From contig JANQQL010000015.1 of the NCBI GenBank assembly GCA_028289345.1, positions 372,001 to 436,000 on the forward strand: DNA of 64,000 nucleotides. The letters run 5' to 3'. The stretch comes from Planctomycetota bacterium (GTDB taxonomy: Bacteria > Planctomycetota > B15-G4 > SIAN01). A program made the translations under genes and the position numbers. This document shows positions 34,170 to 43,453 of the stretch, one piece after another; positions within the stretch are counted from its first letter, which is position 1; each line of letters starts with the position of its first letter. The notes beneath the pieces were generated by a model. That model saw only the letters and a list, made by a program, of their open reading frames with translations, made no database searches and was not told where the DNA came from.

Positions 34170-35882
34170 CTAACCGACCGAAGCCTGCATCCGCCCCACC
34201 AGCTGGTCCGGATCCGTCACCTCGGCAATCCCCGCGTGCTCCCGACACAGATACGCCACCGGCGCATCACTCGCCGGGAACCCATGGCGCTGCAACAGTT
34301 CCCCTTCGGTCTCTGGGTCGATTGCCAGAATCACCTTGCTCGGCACATAGGTCGCCTGCGCTAGCTGAAGCATCCGCTCGCGAGCCTCGTTCCCCTTCGC
34401 CCCCACCACGAACACCTGCAACGGAGAGTGGCAGTACAGCTCCACCGCTCGTGCATAGGGAGCCGTGTGGTAGCCGGAGAGCTGGTAGTGAGACGCAAAG
34501 GCCTGCAAGGTCCGACCGGCGAGATCGTGGTACTCCGGCTCGGCCAACAGACAGGACGCGCGAACCAGGACCTCGGCCATGATGCCGTTTTCCAGGAGGG
34601 TGGTGTTGCGGCGGCGGGTCTGGGTGAACTGCAAGTCGTCTTCGGAGATGTCGTAGAAGCCGCCATGATTCGCAGACTCTTTCTTGCGAATGGTCTGCAA
34701 GAGGTCTTCGAGGATTGGCAGATACTGATTGTCGCCGGTGTACTGGACAGCGTGGACGAGAGCTCGGGCGACGTGGATCTGATCCGTGAGAAGCCCGAGA
34801 ATGTGCGGGGAGCCGTCCCAGGAGTGGTACATGCCCCTTCCGGGGAGGTACATGTTCTCGAGCAGAAAGTGCAATGCCGTGCGGCCCCGTTCGCGGACGG
34901 CTTCGTCCTGCAGCACGCTTCCCGCCTTCAACAAGGAAGACACCGTCGAAGCGAGGGAGTTGCTGTACACCGAAGACTCGGTCGGCGGCGCTTTGCGATC
35001 GCGACGTTGAATCTCGTCCAGCGTGTAGTACACGTCGTCGGCGTCCTGGCTGCCGAAGTACGCACCAGTCTCCGGGTCTCGAAGAGTGTGTTCGAGGTAG
35101 GACAGAACCTTGGTCGCAGTGACCCGAAAGTCATCTCGACCGAAGAGCTGGTAGCCCTCCAGATAGTTGCGCAGGAAACCAGTCTGGGTGTCCAGCAAGA
35201 TCTCGGTGTGAGGCTGGCGCCAGTCGCGAGTGGCACAGTAGCGGAAGAACGCACCGCTGACCGGATCGAACAGACGCCCTTCGGTCATGGCGGTCAGCGT
35301 CTTTTGCACCAGCTCTTGGAATGCGGGGTTGCGCGTCTTCGCGTAGTAGAGAATCGCGAAGTCGAGGGACTCGGGATGAGGGAACTTCTGGCCGTTGCCA
35401 AAGCCTCCGTGACGGCGGTCGAAAGCGTCGAGGATTGCACGCCCCACATGATCGACAATTTCGTGGGTCACTTCCTTGGTCGCATCCGGCTCGGGAAACA
35501 ACTCGTGGAAGTCGAAGCCGACCTCGTCTTCGTGCTCCTTGTAGTGCTGCGCGGCACCATCGATCAGTCCCCGCGCTTCGTCCAAGGTCAGGTCACTGCC
35601 GCCGGTGATGACTTCGCCCCCCGCGGTCAACACGGCTAGGGTCGGCCAGCCGCCCTGGTTGTATCGCTCATCGACTTGGGGGAACTCTTCCTTGTCGACG
35701 CACACCGGGACATAGGAACGCTCGATCGCAGCGACGATTTCGGGATCGTCAAAGACGGCGTTTTCGAGTTCCCGGCAAAAGCGACACCACGACACTTTCA
35801 GGTACAAAAGGACCGGTCGGTTCGACGCCTTTGCGTCCTCGAAGACAGATTCGTTCCAGTCACGCCAAGAAAGGTCGGCCAT
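34170..35882 (-). CDS. Thioredoxin-domain DUF255/YyaL-like protein
   Basis: A 570-residue protein. The ATG at 35882 is chosen because AGGAG lies six bases upstream and the thioredoxin-like DUF255 domain begins at once (LSWRDWNESVFEDAK). The WCRFC redox motif is near residue 33 and GGWPTLAVLT near 79. The remainder is an (alpha/alpha)6-barrel like that of N-acylglucosamine epimerases, with GGFGNGQKFPHPE near 155. The combination is the YyaL/SPATA20 family, whose function is not established. Family members usually run about 650-700 residues, so this one is somewhat short in the C-terminal part. It is presumably cytoplasmic. No operon partner is evident. Confidence 0.85.
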   Translation of the reverse strand: MADLSWRDWNESVFEDAKASNRPVLLYLKVSWCRFCRELENAVFDDPEIVAAIERSYVPVCVDKEEFPQVDERYNQGGWPTLAVLTAGGEVITGGSDLTLDEARGLIDGAAQHYKEHEDEVGFDFHELFPEPDATKEVTHEIVDHVGRAILDAFDRRHGGFGNGQKFPHPESLDFAILYYAKTRNPAFQELVQKTLTAMTEGRLFDPVSGAFFRYCATRDWRQPHTEILLDTQTGFLRNYLEGYQLFGRDDFRVTATKVLSYLEHTLRDPETGAYFGSQDADDVYYTLDEIQRRDRKAPPTESSVYSNSLASTVSSLLKAGSVLQDEAVRERGRTALHFLLENMYLPGRGMYHSWDGSPHILGLLTDQIHVARALVHAVQYTGDNQYLPILEDLLQTIRKKESANHGGFYDISEDDLQFTQTRRRNTTLLENGIMAEVLVRASCLLAEPEYHDLAGRTLQAFASHYQLSGYHTAPYARAVELYCHSPLQVFVVGAKGNEARERMLQLAQATYVPSKVILAIDPETEGELLQRHGFPASDAPVAYLCREHAGIAEVTDPDQLVGRMQASVG

Positions 35883-36377
35883 GGGGGCTCCTGTTCGGAT
35901 GCACAGCGGCAATCACCGCTTCGATCGAGTCGCCGTCCGCGATGGCTCAGTCTTCGCGGCGAGGACCTCCGCAGCGATGCCGCTGGGAAGACCACCAACA
36001 GTGTTGTTCGGCTTCTCGACCGCCCAAGACCAAGCAATGTCCTCCGACCCCTAGAGGAAAGAATAGCCTCCAGGATTGCCCCTACCCGTCGGCGGGGATG
36101 AATCCGCGACCCACGAGAGTCTCCTCGTGCACATTGCTTCAGGTCTGGGGCCATCGACGATCGGCGCCGAACGGGCGCTTGGACATGAGTGATCGGTCCG
36201 AGCACACTCGGAAACGATTTCCCCACCGACCGAAAGCCCCCACCTGTGTGCGGAGGGAAAGCTCCCCCATCGCACATGGCTCGTGGCTGAGGGCGCTACG
36301 AAATCCGTCCGCAACCACACACCGGCGGGGACAGACCGCATGGGGCTAGGCGCAACTCTCACGCCCGCCGCCACTGC
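35883..36377. other. Gene-free region
   Basis: About 495 bases between the DUF255 gene and rsfS. Scanning both strands shows only short, compositionally odd ORFs and no strong hairpin or repeat. It should hold the promoter of the DUF255 gene, but no consensus is clear. Confidence 0.35.
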
Positions 36378-36734
36378 TCAGTTCTGCGACCCCTCCAGCA
36401 CCGCGCTGACCGGGACTCGCGGGGCGTCGGCCCACAGGGACTCCAGGTCGTAGAAGGCGCGGGTTTCCGGATCGAACAGGTGGATGATCACATCACCGTA
36501 GTCGAGGAGCACCCAGCGTTCGGTGCCGTAACCCTCGACGTGGAGGTCACGCGACACTTGCTTCTTCAGGTCGACGCGAATCTGGTCGGCGATGGCGCTC
36601 ATTTGTCGTTTGTTTCGAGCGGTGGCGACCACGAAGTAGTCGGCCACGCCCAGGAACTTCTTCATGTCGAGGATGAGGATGTCCTGGGCGCGTTTGTCCG
36701 ACGCGATTTGCGTGCAAGTCTTGACGAGTTCCAT
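36378..36734 (-). CDS. rsfS: Ribosomal silencing factor RsfS
   Basis: A 118-residue member of the RsfS/Iojap family, which binds ribosomal protein uL14 and blocks joining of ribosomal subunits under starvation. Diagnostic stretches are ILDMKKFLGVADYFVVATA near residue 20, RHVEG-like HVEGYGTERWVLLDYGDVI near 65 and IHLFDPETRAFYDLESLW near 85. The ATG at 36734 is preferred to a TTG three codons upstream. It lies 48 bases downstream of the pyrophosphatase gene in the same direction and is probably read from the same promoter. The C-terminal 15 residues are a variable tail. Confidence 0.92.
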   Translation of the reverse strand: MELVKTCTQIASDKRAQDILILDMKKFLGVADYFVVATARNKRQMSAIADQIRVDLKKQVSRDLHVEGYGTERWVLLDYGDVIIHLFDPETRAFYDLESLWADAPRVPVSAVLEGSQN

Positions 36735-36782
36735 GGAGTCCAAAGCTTCAGGCCGCAGTTGAGAGAAAAGAAACGCGGCGCA

Positions 36783-38891
36783 TCACTTGGCCAGGAACGT
36801 CTGGGCGGCCACCACGGAGACCACACACATCAGCTTGATCAGAATGTTGATGCTCGGGCCGGAGGTGTCCTTGAACGGGTCGCCGACGGTGTCGCCCACC
36901 ACGGCGGCCTTGTGGGTTTCGGAACCCTTGCCTCCGTACGCGCCACCTTCGACGTACTTCTTGGCGTTGTCCCACGCACCCCCGGCATTCGCCATGAAGA
37001 GAGCGAGCATCGCGCCAGAAGCCAGGGAACCGGCCAGCAGTCCACCGAGCGCCTTGAGGCCGATCGCATAGCCGACGATCACCGGAACGGTGACCGCCAG
37101 GATGCCCGGGAACATCATTTCCTTGAGCGAGCCCTTGGTGGAAATCTCCACACAGCGGGCGTAGTCCGGCTTCTCCGTCCCTTCCAGAATGCCCTTCTTC
37201 TCGCGGAACTGACGACGCACCTCTTCGATCATGGCGTTGGCGGCACGGCCGACGGCGGTCATGGTCAGCGCCGAGAAGAAGAACGGCAGCATGGCGCCGA
37301 TCAACAACCCCACCAGCACCAGCGGATCCAGCAAGTCGAGGCCGGCAGAAGCCTGGAACTCTTCCGAGTCGGCGACGGTTTCGCAGTAGGAGTTGAACAG
37401 GGCGAGAGCGGTCAACACTGCCGAACCGATCGCGAAGCCCTTGCCAATAGCGGCGGTGGTGTTCCCCGCCGCGTCCAAGGCGTCCGTGCGCTGACGAACC
37501 GAAGGATCCTGCTCGGACATCTCGGCGATCCCGCCCGCGTTGTCGGCGACCGGCCCATAGGCGTCGACGCCGAGAGAAATGCCGAGGGTCGAGAGCATGC
37601 CCACCGCGGCGATCGCGATGCCGTAGAGCCCGGATCCCATGTAAGCCAGGATGATGGCGATGCAGATGAACAGGACCGGGAACAAGCAAGAAGCCATCCC
37701 CGTGGCGAGTCCGTAGATCAGGTTGGTCGCGGCACCGGTCTGGCTCTGTTGAGCGATGGTCTGGGCCGGCTTCATCTTGTCCGAGGTGTAGTACTCGGTG
37801 ACCTTGCCGACCGCCACGCCGCAAACGAGGCCGGAGAGGATCGAGATCAGCAAGCCGTGCCCCTGTCCCCACATGCTACCGAAGCGACCAGTCGCTGCTT
37901 CGCCTGCGGCCTTCAGAGGTGCGAGGTCTGTCGTGTACACCAGCACCGCCGCCACCGCGGAGAACGCCAGGGATGCCATCATCAGGCCCTTGAACAGGGC
38001 TGCATTCAGCTTCGCCTCGTCTTCGGTGGCAACGAACTTGCGACCGAAGATCGAGCACACGATCCCCACACCGGCAAGCAGCAGCGGCAACACCACGATC
38101 CCCGTCGGGGCATCGGGCCCACCAAACTTGGCCACCACTCCCGCGCCAATCGCCATGGTCGCGATGATCGACCCCACGTAGGACTCGAACAGGTCTGCGC
38201 CCATGCCGGCGACGTCACCGACGTTGTCACCCACGTTGTCGGCGATCACTGCCGGGTTGCGCGGGTCGTCTTCAGGAATCCCCGCTTCGACCTTCCCCAC
38301 CAGGTCCGCACCCACGTCGGCAGCCTTGGTGAAGATGCCGCCACCCACACGAGCGAACAAAGCGATCGAGGAAGCGCCGAAGCCGAATCCGAAGATAGGT
38401 TCCGGGTTGTCGAGAGCGAACCAGAAGATGCAGACACCCAGCAGTCCGAGGCCGACGACCGTCAGGCCCATGACCATGCCGCTGGAAAACGCGGTGCCGA
38501 GCGCTGCAGACAACGAGGTCTTGGCCGCTTCCGTGGTGCGGACGTTGGCGTAGGTCGCCATCTTCATGCCGATCCAGCCCGCGATCCCGGAACAGACCGC
38601 TCCGAGCAAGAACGCGAAGGCGGTCGGCAACGCCTGCTCGTCCGCCTTGGCCCGCGACACCAGCAGCAAGAACACGATCCCGACGAAGATCGAGAGCATC
38701 TTGTACTCGGTCCGCAGGAAGGCCATCGCGCCCTCCTGAATGGCCGAAGCGATGTTGCGCATCTTGTCATCGCCATCGCTCTTGGACACCACTTCGGTGT
38801 ACAGCATGTAGGCGAAAATCAGACCGGCGACCGCGAACACGGCTGCCAGGATGGACTGCCAATCGGCAGCCGCCAACACGGGAACGAGCAT
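36783..38891 (-). CDS. hppA: Membrane-bound ion-translocating pyrophosphatase
   Basis: A 702-residue integral membrane pyrophosphatase with about 16 TM helices that couples PPi hydrolysis to H+ or Na+ pumping. The ATG at 38891 has GGAAGGA seven bases upstream; longer in-frame extensions lack any membrane sequence. PPi-site motifs are [19 protein letters not shown] and [16 protein letters not shown] near residues 190-225, with a second Asp-rich set near the C-terminus ([15 protein letters not shown]). [10 protein letters not shown] near 455 has Ala where K+-independent enzymes have Lys, which predicts K+ dependence. The pumped ion cannot be decided from these features. A promoter and a leader hairpin lie upstream. 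rsfS follows. Confidence 0.95.
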   Translation of the reverse strand: MLVPVLAAADWQSILAAVFAVAGLIFAYMLYTEVVSKSDGDDKMRNIASAIQEGAMAFLRTEYKMLSIFVGIVFLLLVSRAKADEQALPTAFAFLLGAVCSGIAGWIGMKMATYANVRTTEAAKTSLSAALGTAFSSGMVMGLTVVGLGLLGVCIFWFALDNPEPIFGFGFGASSIALFARVGGGIFTKAADVGADLVGKVEAGIPEDDPRNPAVIADNVGDNVGDVAGMGADLFESYVGSIIATMAIGAGVVAKFGGPDAPTGIVVLPLLLAGVGIVCSIFGRKFVATEDEAKLNAALFKGLMMASLAFSAVAAVLVYTTDLAPLKAAGEAATGRFGSMWGQGHGLLISILSGLVCGVAVGKVTEYYTSDKMKPAQTIAQQSQTGAATNLIYGLATGMASCLFPVLFICIAIILAYMGSGLYGIAIAAVGMLSTLGISLGVDAYGPVADNAGGIAEMSEQDPSVRQRTDALDAAGNTTAAIGKGFAIGSAVLTALALFNSYCETVADSEEFQASAGLDLLDPLVLVGLLIGAMLPFFFSALTMTAVGRAANAMIEEVRRQFREKKGILEGTEKPDYARCVEISTKGSLKEMMFPGILAVTVPVIVGYAIGLKALGGLLAGSLASGAMLALFMANAGGAWDNAKKYVEGGAYGGKGSETHKAAVVGDTVGDPFKDTSGPSINILIKLMCVVSVVAAQTFLAK

Positions 38892-38943
38892 GTGAGGGTC
38901 CTTCCCCAAGGAGCGAGGTTGTGGAGACGATGACAAGAAAACA

Positions 38944-38969
38944 GGGGCCGCCAAGAAGAATGCGGCCCC
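38944..38969 (-). terminator. Terminator-like hairpin in the hppA leader (possible attenuator)
   Basis: On the minus strand GGGGCCGC and GCGGCCCC form a perfect 8-bp stem with a 10-base loop. It is followed by TGTTTTCTTG, a U-rich tract. It lies about 55 bases before the hppA start codon and downstream of the predicted promoter, so it sits inside the transcript leader. Either it attenuates hppA or it ends an upstream transcript. Confidence 0.55.
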
Positions 38970-39029
38970 AGGTGCCCACGCTTTTTCTGGAGTCCAGACT
39001 TTCGGACTTCGCGGAAAAAGGGGGGCGGG

Positions 39030-39058
39030 ATTATAGGCCCACGCAATGAGTCGACTCA
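39030..39058 (-). promoter_or_regulatory. Sigma70-type promoter for hppA-rsfS
   Basis: On the minus strand TTGAGT and a perfect TATAAT (39035-39030) are separated by 18 bases. The predicted start is near 39023, giving a leader of about 130 bases. The leader holds two hairpins: a small AGTCC/GGACT stem at 38991-39008 and the terminator-like stem at 38944-38969. Confidence 0.6.
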
Positions 39059-39555
39059 AGCGCGAGGTCGCGCCTCCGATCCGACGACCCGGTCGATCGG
39101 CCGGCAGGCACGGCGACCCGAGGTTCCTGCGCGGCTCCGCCAGCCCCGCTCCCTCCCACCCGAGATGGTCCAGAACAGCCTGCGCCAGGATGGACTCCCC
39201 CCCAGATTGGAATGGGGAACGTCGATCATCCAGCCCCTCCGGAGGCCACGTTCCACGACCCGGTAGAAACGCTCGAAAACCGGGATGTGCTCGGCGTCGA
39301 ACTCCCGGGCCATATCTCGTGTCTCGTGCAGAAACGACCCCGGCTGAGGCGCCGCCACCGGCGAGGGGAACAGCAAATGACCCGACAAGGTCCAACAGTC
39401 TTCCAGTAGCCGATTCGACCTCGAGCTTTCGCATGCAGGGGAGCGATCCGTGCTCCTAGACGCTCGAGCCGGCGCTCGGTCTCGAGAAGGTCCGAGATTT
39501 CGAGTTCCCATCGACCGCAGAGTGGGCCGTCGACCTCAATTTGACCGTAAGTCAC
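39056..39555 (-). other. Possible broken ORF, unknown
   Basis: Two frames on the minus strand look partly protein-like: an upstream piece (GRWELEISDLLETERRLERL, from about 39555) and, after an apparent frameshift near 39395, a piece with HIPVFERFYRVVERGLRRGW. There is no good start or ribosome site, and high GC leaves all three frames open, so this could be noise. It overlaps the predicted hppA promoter. Confidence 0.2.
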
Positions 39556-39596
39556 TTATTGAATGAGACTTAAGAATCCTCCGAAAATCCTCGAAA

Positions 39597-39620
39597 CTTA
39601 TTGCACGCACGTGCAGTAAG
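39597..39620. promoter_or_regulatory. Inverted repeat, probable TetR-type operator
   Basis: CTTATTGCAC and GTGCAGTAAG are inverted repeats matching at nine of ten positions, separated by GCAC. The site is 82 bases before the start of the CMD-domain gene, which is followed by a TetR-family gene. The size and symmetry suit a TetR dimer-pair operator. Confidence 0.55.
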
Positions 39621-39701
39621 TACCTCGCACGAGGGTGAGGTTGATCGCCGGCGAGGGCCGGGAACCTTGTCCGAGCCTCAGCAAAACGGAATCCCGAGAC
39701 C

Positions 39702-40340
39702 ATGTTCAAGATCTTGTCGATCGCAGTCGCTCTGTCGCTTCCCGTGGCAACCGCCTCCATGGACGGCGAAACAGAACGAGGATTCACGATCCACAGCCCG
39801 GAGACGGCCCCGGCATCGACCAAGCCGGTCTTCGAAAAGTACGCGAAGGACTTTGGCTTCGTACCGAATCTGGGTGCGGTCATGGCCAGTTCGCCGGCCT
39901 TGATCCAGTCCTACTCGGCATTGCAGGAGAACCTCCGCACCCGCGGATTGCTGAGCCAGGCGGAGATCAACACGGTGCAGCTGTCCATCGCCGTCGAGAA
40001 CGGATGCCAGTACTGCACCGCCGGTCACACCATGGCGGGCAAGATGTTCTTCAAGACCCCTGACGACGTCATGGCCGAGATTCGTCAACAGAAGTCTCTC
40101 TCCGATCCGAAGCTGCGCGCCTTGCAGACGTTCTCTCGAACCGTGTACGACAAGCGGGGCCACGTGTCGGACCAGGAACTCGACGAGTTTTTGAAGGCGG
40201 GCTACACTCGTGGTCAAGCCCTGGACGTCGTTGCTTGCATCGCGGCCAAGGTCATGAGCAACTACGCCAACGGCCTTGCCGGCACGCCGCTCGACAAACC
40301 ACTCGTTCCCTTCGCGCAGGGCCTCTCGTTCGGTCATTGA
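39702..40340 (+). CDS. Exported carboxymuconolactone decarboxylase/AhpD-like protein
   Basis: A 212-residue protein with a short signal peptide (MFKILSIAVALSLPVATAS). The AhpD-like fold follows, with the redox motif CQYCTAGHT near residues 104-112 (CXXC plus His three residues after it) and the preceding Glu in IAVENGCQYC. AhpD-like proteins use the cysteine pair to reduce peroxide-linked disulphides; the purpose of an exported version is unknown. An inverted repeat in its promoter region and the TetR-type gene 69 bases downstream on the same strand suggest local repression, possibly by an oxidant or electrophile. Length is normal for a single-domain CMD protein plus leader. Confidence 0.85.
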   Translation: MFKILSIAVALSLPVATASMDGETERGFTIHSPETAPASTKPVFEKYAKDFGFVPNLGAVMASSPALIQSYSALQENLRTRGLLSQAEINTVQLSIAVENGCQYCTAGHTMAGKMFFKTPDDVMAEIRQQKSLSDPKLRALQTFSRTVYDKRGHVSDQELDEFLKAGYTRGQALDVVACIAAKVMSNYANGLAGTPLDKPLVPFAQGLSFGH

Positions 40341-40409
40341 TCGATCGAAGGTCTCGCGGCAAGTGGGGGGAGTCGGTCCGTCGGCCGGCTCCCTCCTTCA
40401 CGCTCGACG

Positions 40410-41015
40410 ATGCCAGACACCCGAAAACCAATGGGCCGTCCCCGTGAGTTCGAAGAACACGACGTTCTCGAGCGCACCGTGCTCGTGTTCTGGAAGCAGG
40501 GTTTTCGACGAACCACTTTCGCGGATCTGGAGCGAGAAACCCACGTCCACCGCCACAGCTTGCAGAAGGCCTTCGGCACCAAGCAGGAGCTCTTCCTCGC
40601 AGCAATCCGCCACTATGTCGAGACCCGCGTGCTGCCCGTCATCGAAGCCCTGGGCCGGCACCCGGATCATCCTCTTCGCGCGCTGCAAGAGACCGTGGCG
40701 ATGATCCAGGAGACCATCAGCGCCGATGACTGCATGGGCTGCCTCCTCCTGAACACCAGCGCAGAACTCGCTCAAGTCGGCCCCGGAGTCGAGCCCATCA
40801 TTCGCGAGAACATGATGCGAGTGCTCGGCGCATTCGAGGATGTCATCCGCCGCGGTCTGGACGCCGGCGAGATCCGCGACGACGTCGTCCCTTCCGCCGC
40901 TGCCTCGACTCTGTTCAGTTGTATCCAGGGCCTGCTGGTGACGAACAAGGTGCTGCATCGCCCCGACTATGTCCGGAAGTCTCTGGAGGGTGTTCTGAGT
41001 TCGCTGCGGCGATGA
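40410..41015 (+). CDS. TetR/AcrR-family transcriptional regulator
   Basis: A 201-residue repressor. The N-terminal helix-turn-helix is recognisable as EEHDVLERTVLVFWKQGFRRTTFADLERET followed by VHRHSLQKAFGTKQELFLAAI (here described in parts, residues about 15-65). The C-terminal domain has the TetR_C ligand-binding pattern, with DDCMGCLLLNTSAEL near 107, where two Cys could sense thiol-reactive compounds. It is probably cotranscribed with the CMD-domain gene upstream and would bind the inverted repeat at 39597-39620. The ligand is unknown. A hairpin at 41020-41061 can terminate the transcript. Confidence 0.92.
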   Translation: MPDTRKPMGRPREFEEHDVLERTVLVFWKQGFRRTTFADLERETHVHRHSLQKAFGTKQELFLAAIRHYVETRVLPVIEALGRHPDHPLRALQETVAMIQETISADDCMGCLLLNTSAELAQVGPGVEPIIRENMMRVLGAFEDVIRRGLDAGEIRDDVVPSAAASTLFSCIQGLLVTNKVLHRPDYVRKSLEGVLSSLRR

Positions 41016-41019
41016 CTCG

Positions 41020-41061
41020 AAAGCCCGGCAGGAGACTCCGCGGCTAGTGGAGAGCCAGGCT
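41020..41061. terminator. Bidirectional hairpin between convergent genes
   Basis: AAGCCCGGC (41020-41028) pairs with GCCAGGCTT (41053-41061) with one mismatch, and an inner CTCC/GGAG pair lies in the loop. It sits between the stop codons of the TetR gene and the convergent hypothetical gene at 41076. There is no long T tract. Confidence 0.45.
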
Positions 41062-41075
41062 TCCCTCCACCCCCG

Positions 41076-41777
41076 TCAGCGGCCGAGTTCCTGCAAGACC
41101 TTTCGCCGCGCCGGACCGAGGTCGTCACTCTGCAACCAGGCCTGGATTGCCTCGTTCAATCGGCGGCGGTCCACGGCCACCGCCGAGTCCTCGAGGAGCT
41201 GTTCCGTGAGCATCGAGCCGAAGTAAGCGGCCGCCCGCGCATCTTCGCTCCCTGCCGCGGACAGCTTCCAACCCCGCAGGTAAGTCTCCCAGGCCAAACG
41301 CTGAGAGTCCTCGACGCGACGCCCCAAAGTCGTCAGTCGTTCAGGATGAGTCCGGATCAACACGTCGAGGAGTTGCCCGTAGGACAGATGCAACGAGGCC
41401 ACCTCCGGCATTCGCTGCAGAGCTTCTTCCAGAACGGCCAGCCCTTCCCGAACCCAGGCAGCTGCCCGCTCCGCGTCGTGGTCGGCCAGGGGAACATCGA
41501 GTGCCAGCTGAAAGGCGATCTGGGTCCAGAGGTTTGGCAAGTCCGGCCGCAATCGCAACACCGCCCGTGACTGCTCCAACCGACCGAGCAAGTCCTCCGG
41601 TGCTCGCTGGAACAGCCGCAAGATCATGAGTTCCGAAAGCAACGGCCGGAGAGGACCAGCACTCGCGGCGAGCAAACTGTCGGCACGCAACGCGAATGGT
41701 GACCGCGGAACGACGCGGTCAGCCGCCAGCGCCAGGCTCAGCGAAATCGGCCAGAGCATCCAGCGCAACGCCTTCAT
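41076..41777 (-). CDS. Exported helical protein, last gene of ABC operon
   Basis: A 233-residue protein of unknown function. The ATG at 41777 overlaps the permease stop as ATGA, so it is translationally coupled; longer starts enter the permease gene in another frame. A signal peptide or TM segment (MKALRWMLWPISLSLALAA) opens the sequence. The rest is nearly all alpha-helical with TPR-like spacing (FQLALDVPLADHDAERAAAW, then REGLAVLEEALQRMP). It could be a periplasmic accessory factor of the transporter. No family is recognised. Confidence 0.7.
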   Translation of the reverse strand: MKALRWMLWPISLSLALAADRVVPRSPFALRADSLLAASAGPLRPLLSELMILRLFQRAPEDLLGRLEQSRAVLRLRPDLPNLWTQIAFQLALDVPLADHDAERAAAWVREGLAVLEEALQRMPEVASLHLSYGQLLDVLIRTHPERLTTLGRRVEDSQRLAWETYLRGWKLSAAGSEDARAAAYFGSMLTEQLLEDSAVAVDRRRLNEAIQAWLQSDDLGPARRKVLQELGR

Positions 41778-42607
41778 CGGCTGCGCATCCAGGCAGAGCC
41801 CACCAGACTCAGGGCCAGGCTCCAGCCCAACACCACCCACGGGATCCAACCATCGGTCCCGTGAAAGGGGGTCCCGCCCGCGAGCAAAAGCCGAGAACCG
41901 ACCACCTGGGAAAGGTCCGGAATCCACGCGAGGACTTTACTCACCAATGCGGCACACAGGCGCGTCAGTCCCACCGCTCCCCCGTCCTCCAGGCTCCAGT
42001 CCACGACTTCCGCGAGCAAAGGACGGGCTGCGGCAACTGCAAGCACCAACAGCGAGCTCAAGAGAGCTAGCGGAAGTGGCAGCAACGTCGCGCAGGCAAC
42101 TGCTAGAGATCCTGCGCACAGCAGCAACAACCCCCAGCCCAGGACCTGCCTCCAGACGGCCAGTCCGTGGAAGCGAGTCAGCGCCCCCACTCCGTCAGCG
42201 GTCTGACTTTCCAGGAGGGATCCGGCAGTGGTGCTCCACCACATCCATAGACCCGCGGGAAGGATCAACACCGAAGCACCGAGCACCACTCCGACGACTT
42301 TTCCGAGCACGTACTCGACGCGGCCAAGGGGCGTCACTCGCCACTGCTCGATCCAGCACGCGCGGCGATCTCGGGACACCGCAGAACACGCGGCCCACGC
42401 GGTGAGGATCGCCGCCAGGCAGCCGAAGGCGTGCAGCCGCTGCAGGAACTCTCCCTGCGGATCGCGTGCGGAGGAAGGGGCCCGGACTCCCGCGTCCAAG
42501 CAGGCGAGCACCAGAAACACGACGGCGCAGCCCAGCACGGCGGCACCCCCGGCGCCAAAGTCACGCCAGGTCGTCGCAGCGATGGCCAGGACACGGCGCG
42601 GGCTCAT
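41774..42607 (-). CDS. ABC transporter permease
   Basis: A 277-residue membrane protein with about six TM helices, typical of ABC-2-type permeases. The ATG at 42607 overlaps the ATPase stop (ATGA at 42604-42607). TM segments are visible near residues 18-40 (AAVLGCAVVFLVLACLDAG), 55-75, 108-130, 155-185 and at the end (WVVLGWSLALSLVGSAWM). The helix SAVSRDRRACWIEQWRVTPL is a coupling-loop-like element between TM2 and TM3, as in gliding-type or drug-export permeases. The substrate is unknown. Coupling to the ATPase and to the helical gene downstream supports one complex. Confidence 0.82.
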   Translation of the reverse strand: MSPRRVLAIAATTWRDFGAGGAAVLGCAVVFLVLACLDAGVRAPSSARDPQGEFLQRLHAFGCLAAILTAWAACSAVSRDRRACWIEQWRVTPLGRVEYVLGKVVGVVLGASVLILPAGLWMWWSTTAGSLLESQTADGVGALTRFHGLAVWRQVLGWGLLLLCAGSLAVACATLLPLPLALLSSLLVLAVAAARPLLAEVVDWSLEDGGAVGLTRLCAALVSKVLAWIPDLSQVVGSRLLLAGGTPFHGTDGWIPWVVLGWSLALSLVGSAWMRSR

Positions 42608-43449
42608 CCCAGCAAATCTCGCCAGGGACGCCGGGCGGGGGTCACTTCCACCTGGCCCGGCAGATGGTTCAAGCTGGCGGAGATCCCTTCCGCCGTGCAG
42701 GCGTCTCGATCCGCGGGACGGTAGCGAACCTGCCACTCTTGCGGGTCCGCGAACAACTCGCGGGCGCTCCCGCTGGCTTTCACTCGCCCCCGTTCGAGCA
42801 CCGTGGCCCCGCACTCCTCGAACTCGGTGTCCTCGGCCAGGTGAGAAGACAGCAGGACGGTCACTCCCTGCGCCACTCGCTCACTCAGTACCTGGCGCAC
42901 TCGCGTGCGCCAATGGGGATCAACCCCGCTCAACGGTTCATCGAGGAGCAGAAGATCCACCGGCGGCAGGAGGACCTGGGCAAGTTGAGCCCGCCGACGC
43001 TGTCCCCGCGACAGCTTTCCCAGGGGCCGCCCCTCGAGCCCGGTCAGACCCAACGAGTCCCACAAGTCTTGACTGCGGGCGCGAACTTCTCGCGACGCCA
43101 AGGCGTACAACGCGCCTTGCAGCTCCAGCAAATCGGTCGGAGTCAAGCGCGTCGCTCCCACCGCATCCTCGGGCAGGTAAGCGAACCTCGCCCGCACGGC
43201 ACGGTCTCTCGGAGACGCGCCGAGGATCCGAAGCTCGCCGTCTTTCGGAGACATGCATCCTGCGAACAGGCGCAGCAGCGTGGACTTGCCGGCCCCGTTC
43301 GTTCCGAGCAACACGTGGACTCGGCCCGACGGAACTTTCACGTCGACGCCATCGACCGCGGGTGGAGCTTCGCGAAACCAGCGGCGAAACGTGTAGCTCA
43401 GCTGGCGAGCACGAACCGCCGGGGACGAATCAGTCACTTCGTGGGTCAC
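42604..43449 (-). CDS. ABC transporter ATP-binding protein
   Basis: A 281-residue nucleotide-binding subunit. Walker A GTNGAGKST is at residues 49-57; the signature LSRGQRRRAQLAQ is near 145; Walker B LLLLDEPLSG and the H-loop (LLSSHL near 205) are present. The signature has R instead of the usual G in the second half (LSRGQ rather than LSGGQ), a common and tolerated variant. Translation starts at GTG 43449, five bases after the upstream TPR gene's stop. It energises the permease encoded immediately downstream. Direction of transport is likely export. Confidence 0.92.
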   Translation of the reverse strand: MTHEVTDSSPAVRARQLSYTFRRWFREAPPAVDGVDVKVPSGRVHVLLGTNGAGKSTLLRLFAGCMSPKDGELRILGASPRDRAVRARFAYLPEDAVGATRLTPTDLLELQGALYALASREVRARSQDLWDSLGLTGLEGRPLGKLSRGQRRRAQLAQVLLPPVDLLLLDEPLSGVDPHWRTRVRQVLSERVAQGVTVLLSSHLAEDTEFEECGATVLERGRVKASGSARELFADPQEWQVRYRPADRDACTAEGISASLNHLPGQVEVTPARRPWRDLLG

Positions 43450-43453
43450 CCCA

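Noticed and set aside
36480..38933. 817-residue open frame antisense to hppA
   Set aside because: It mirrors the pyrophosphatase gene codon for codon, is His/Arg/Glu-rich without domains and has no ribosome site; the pyrophosphatase motifs on the other strand are unmistakable.
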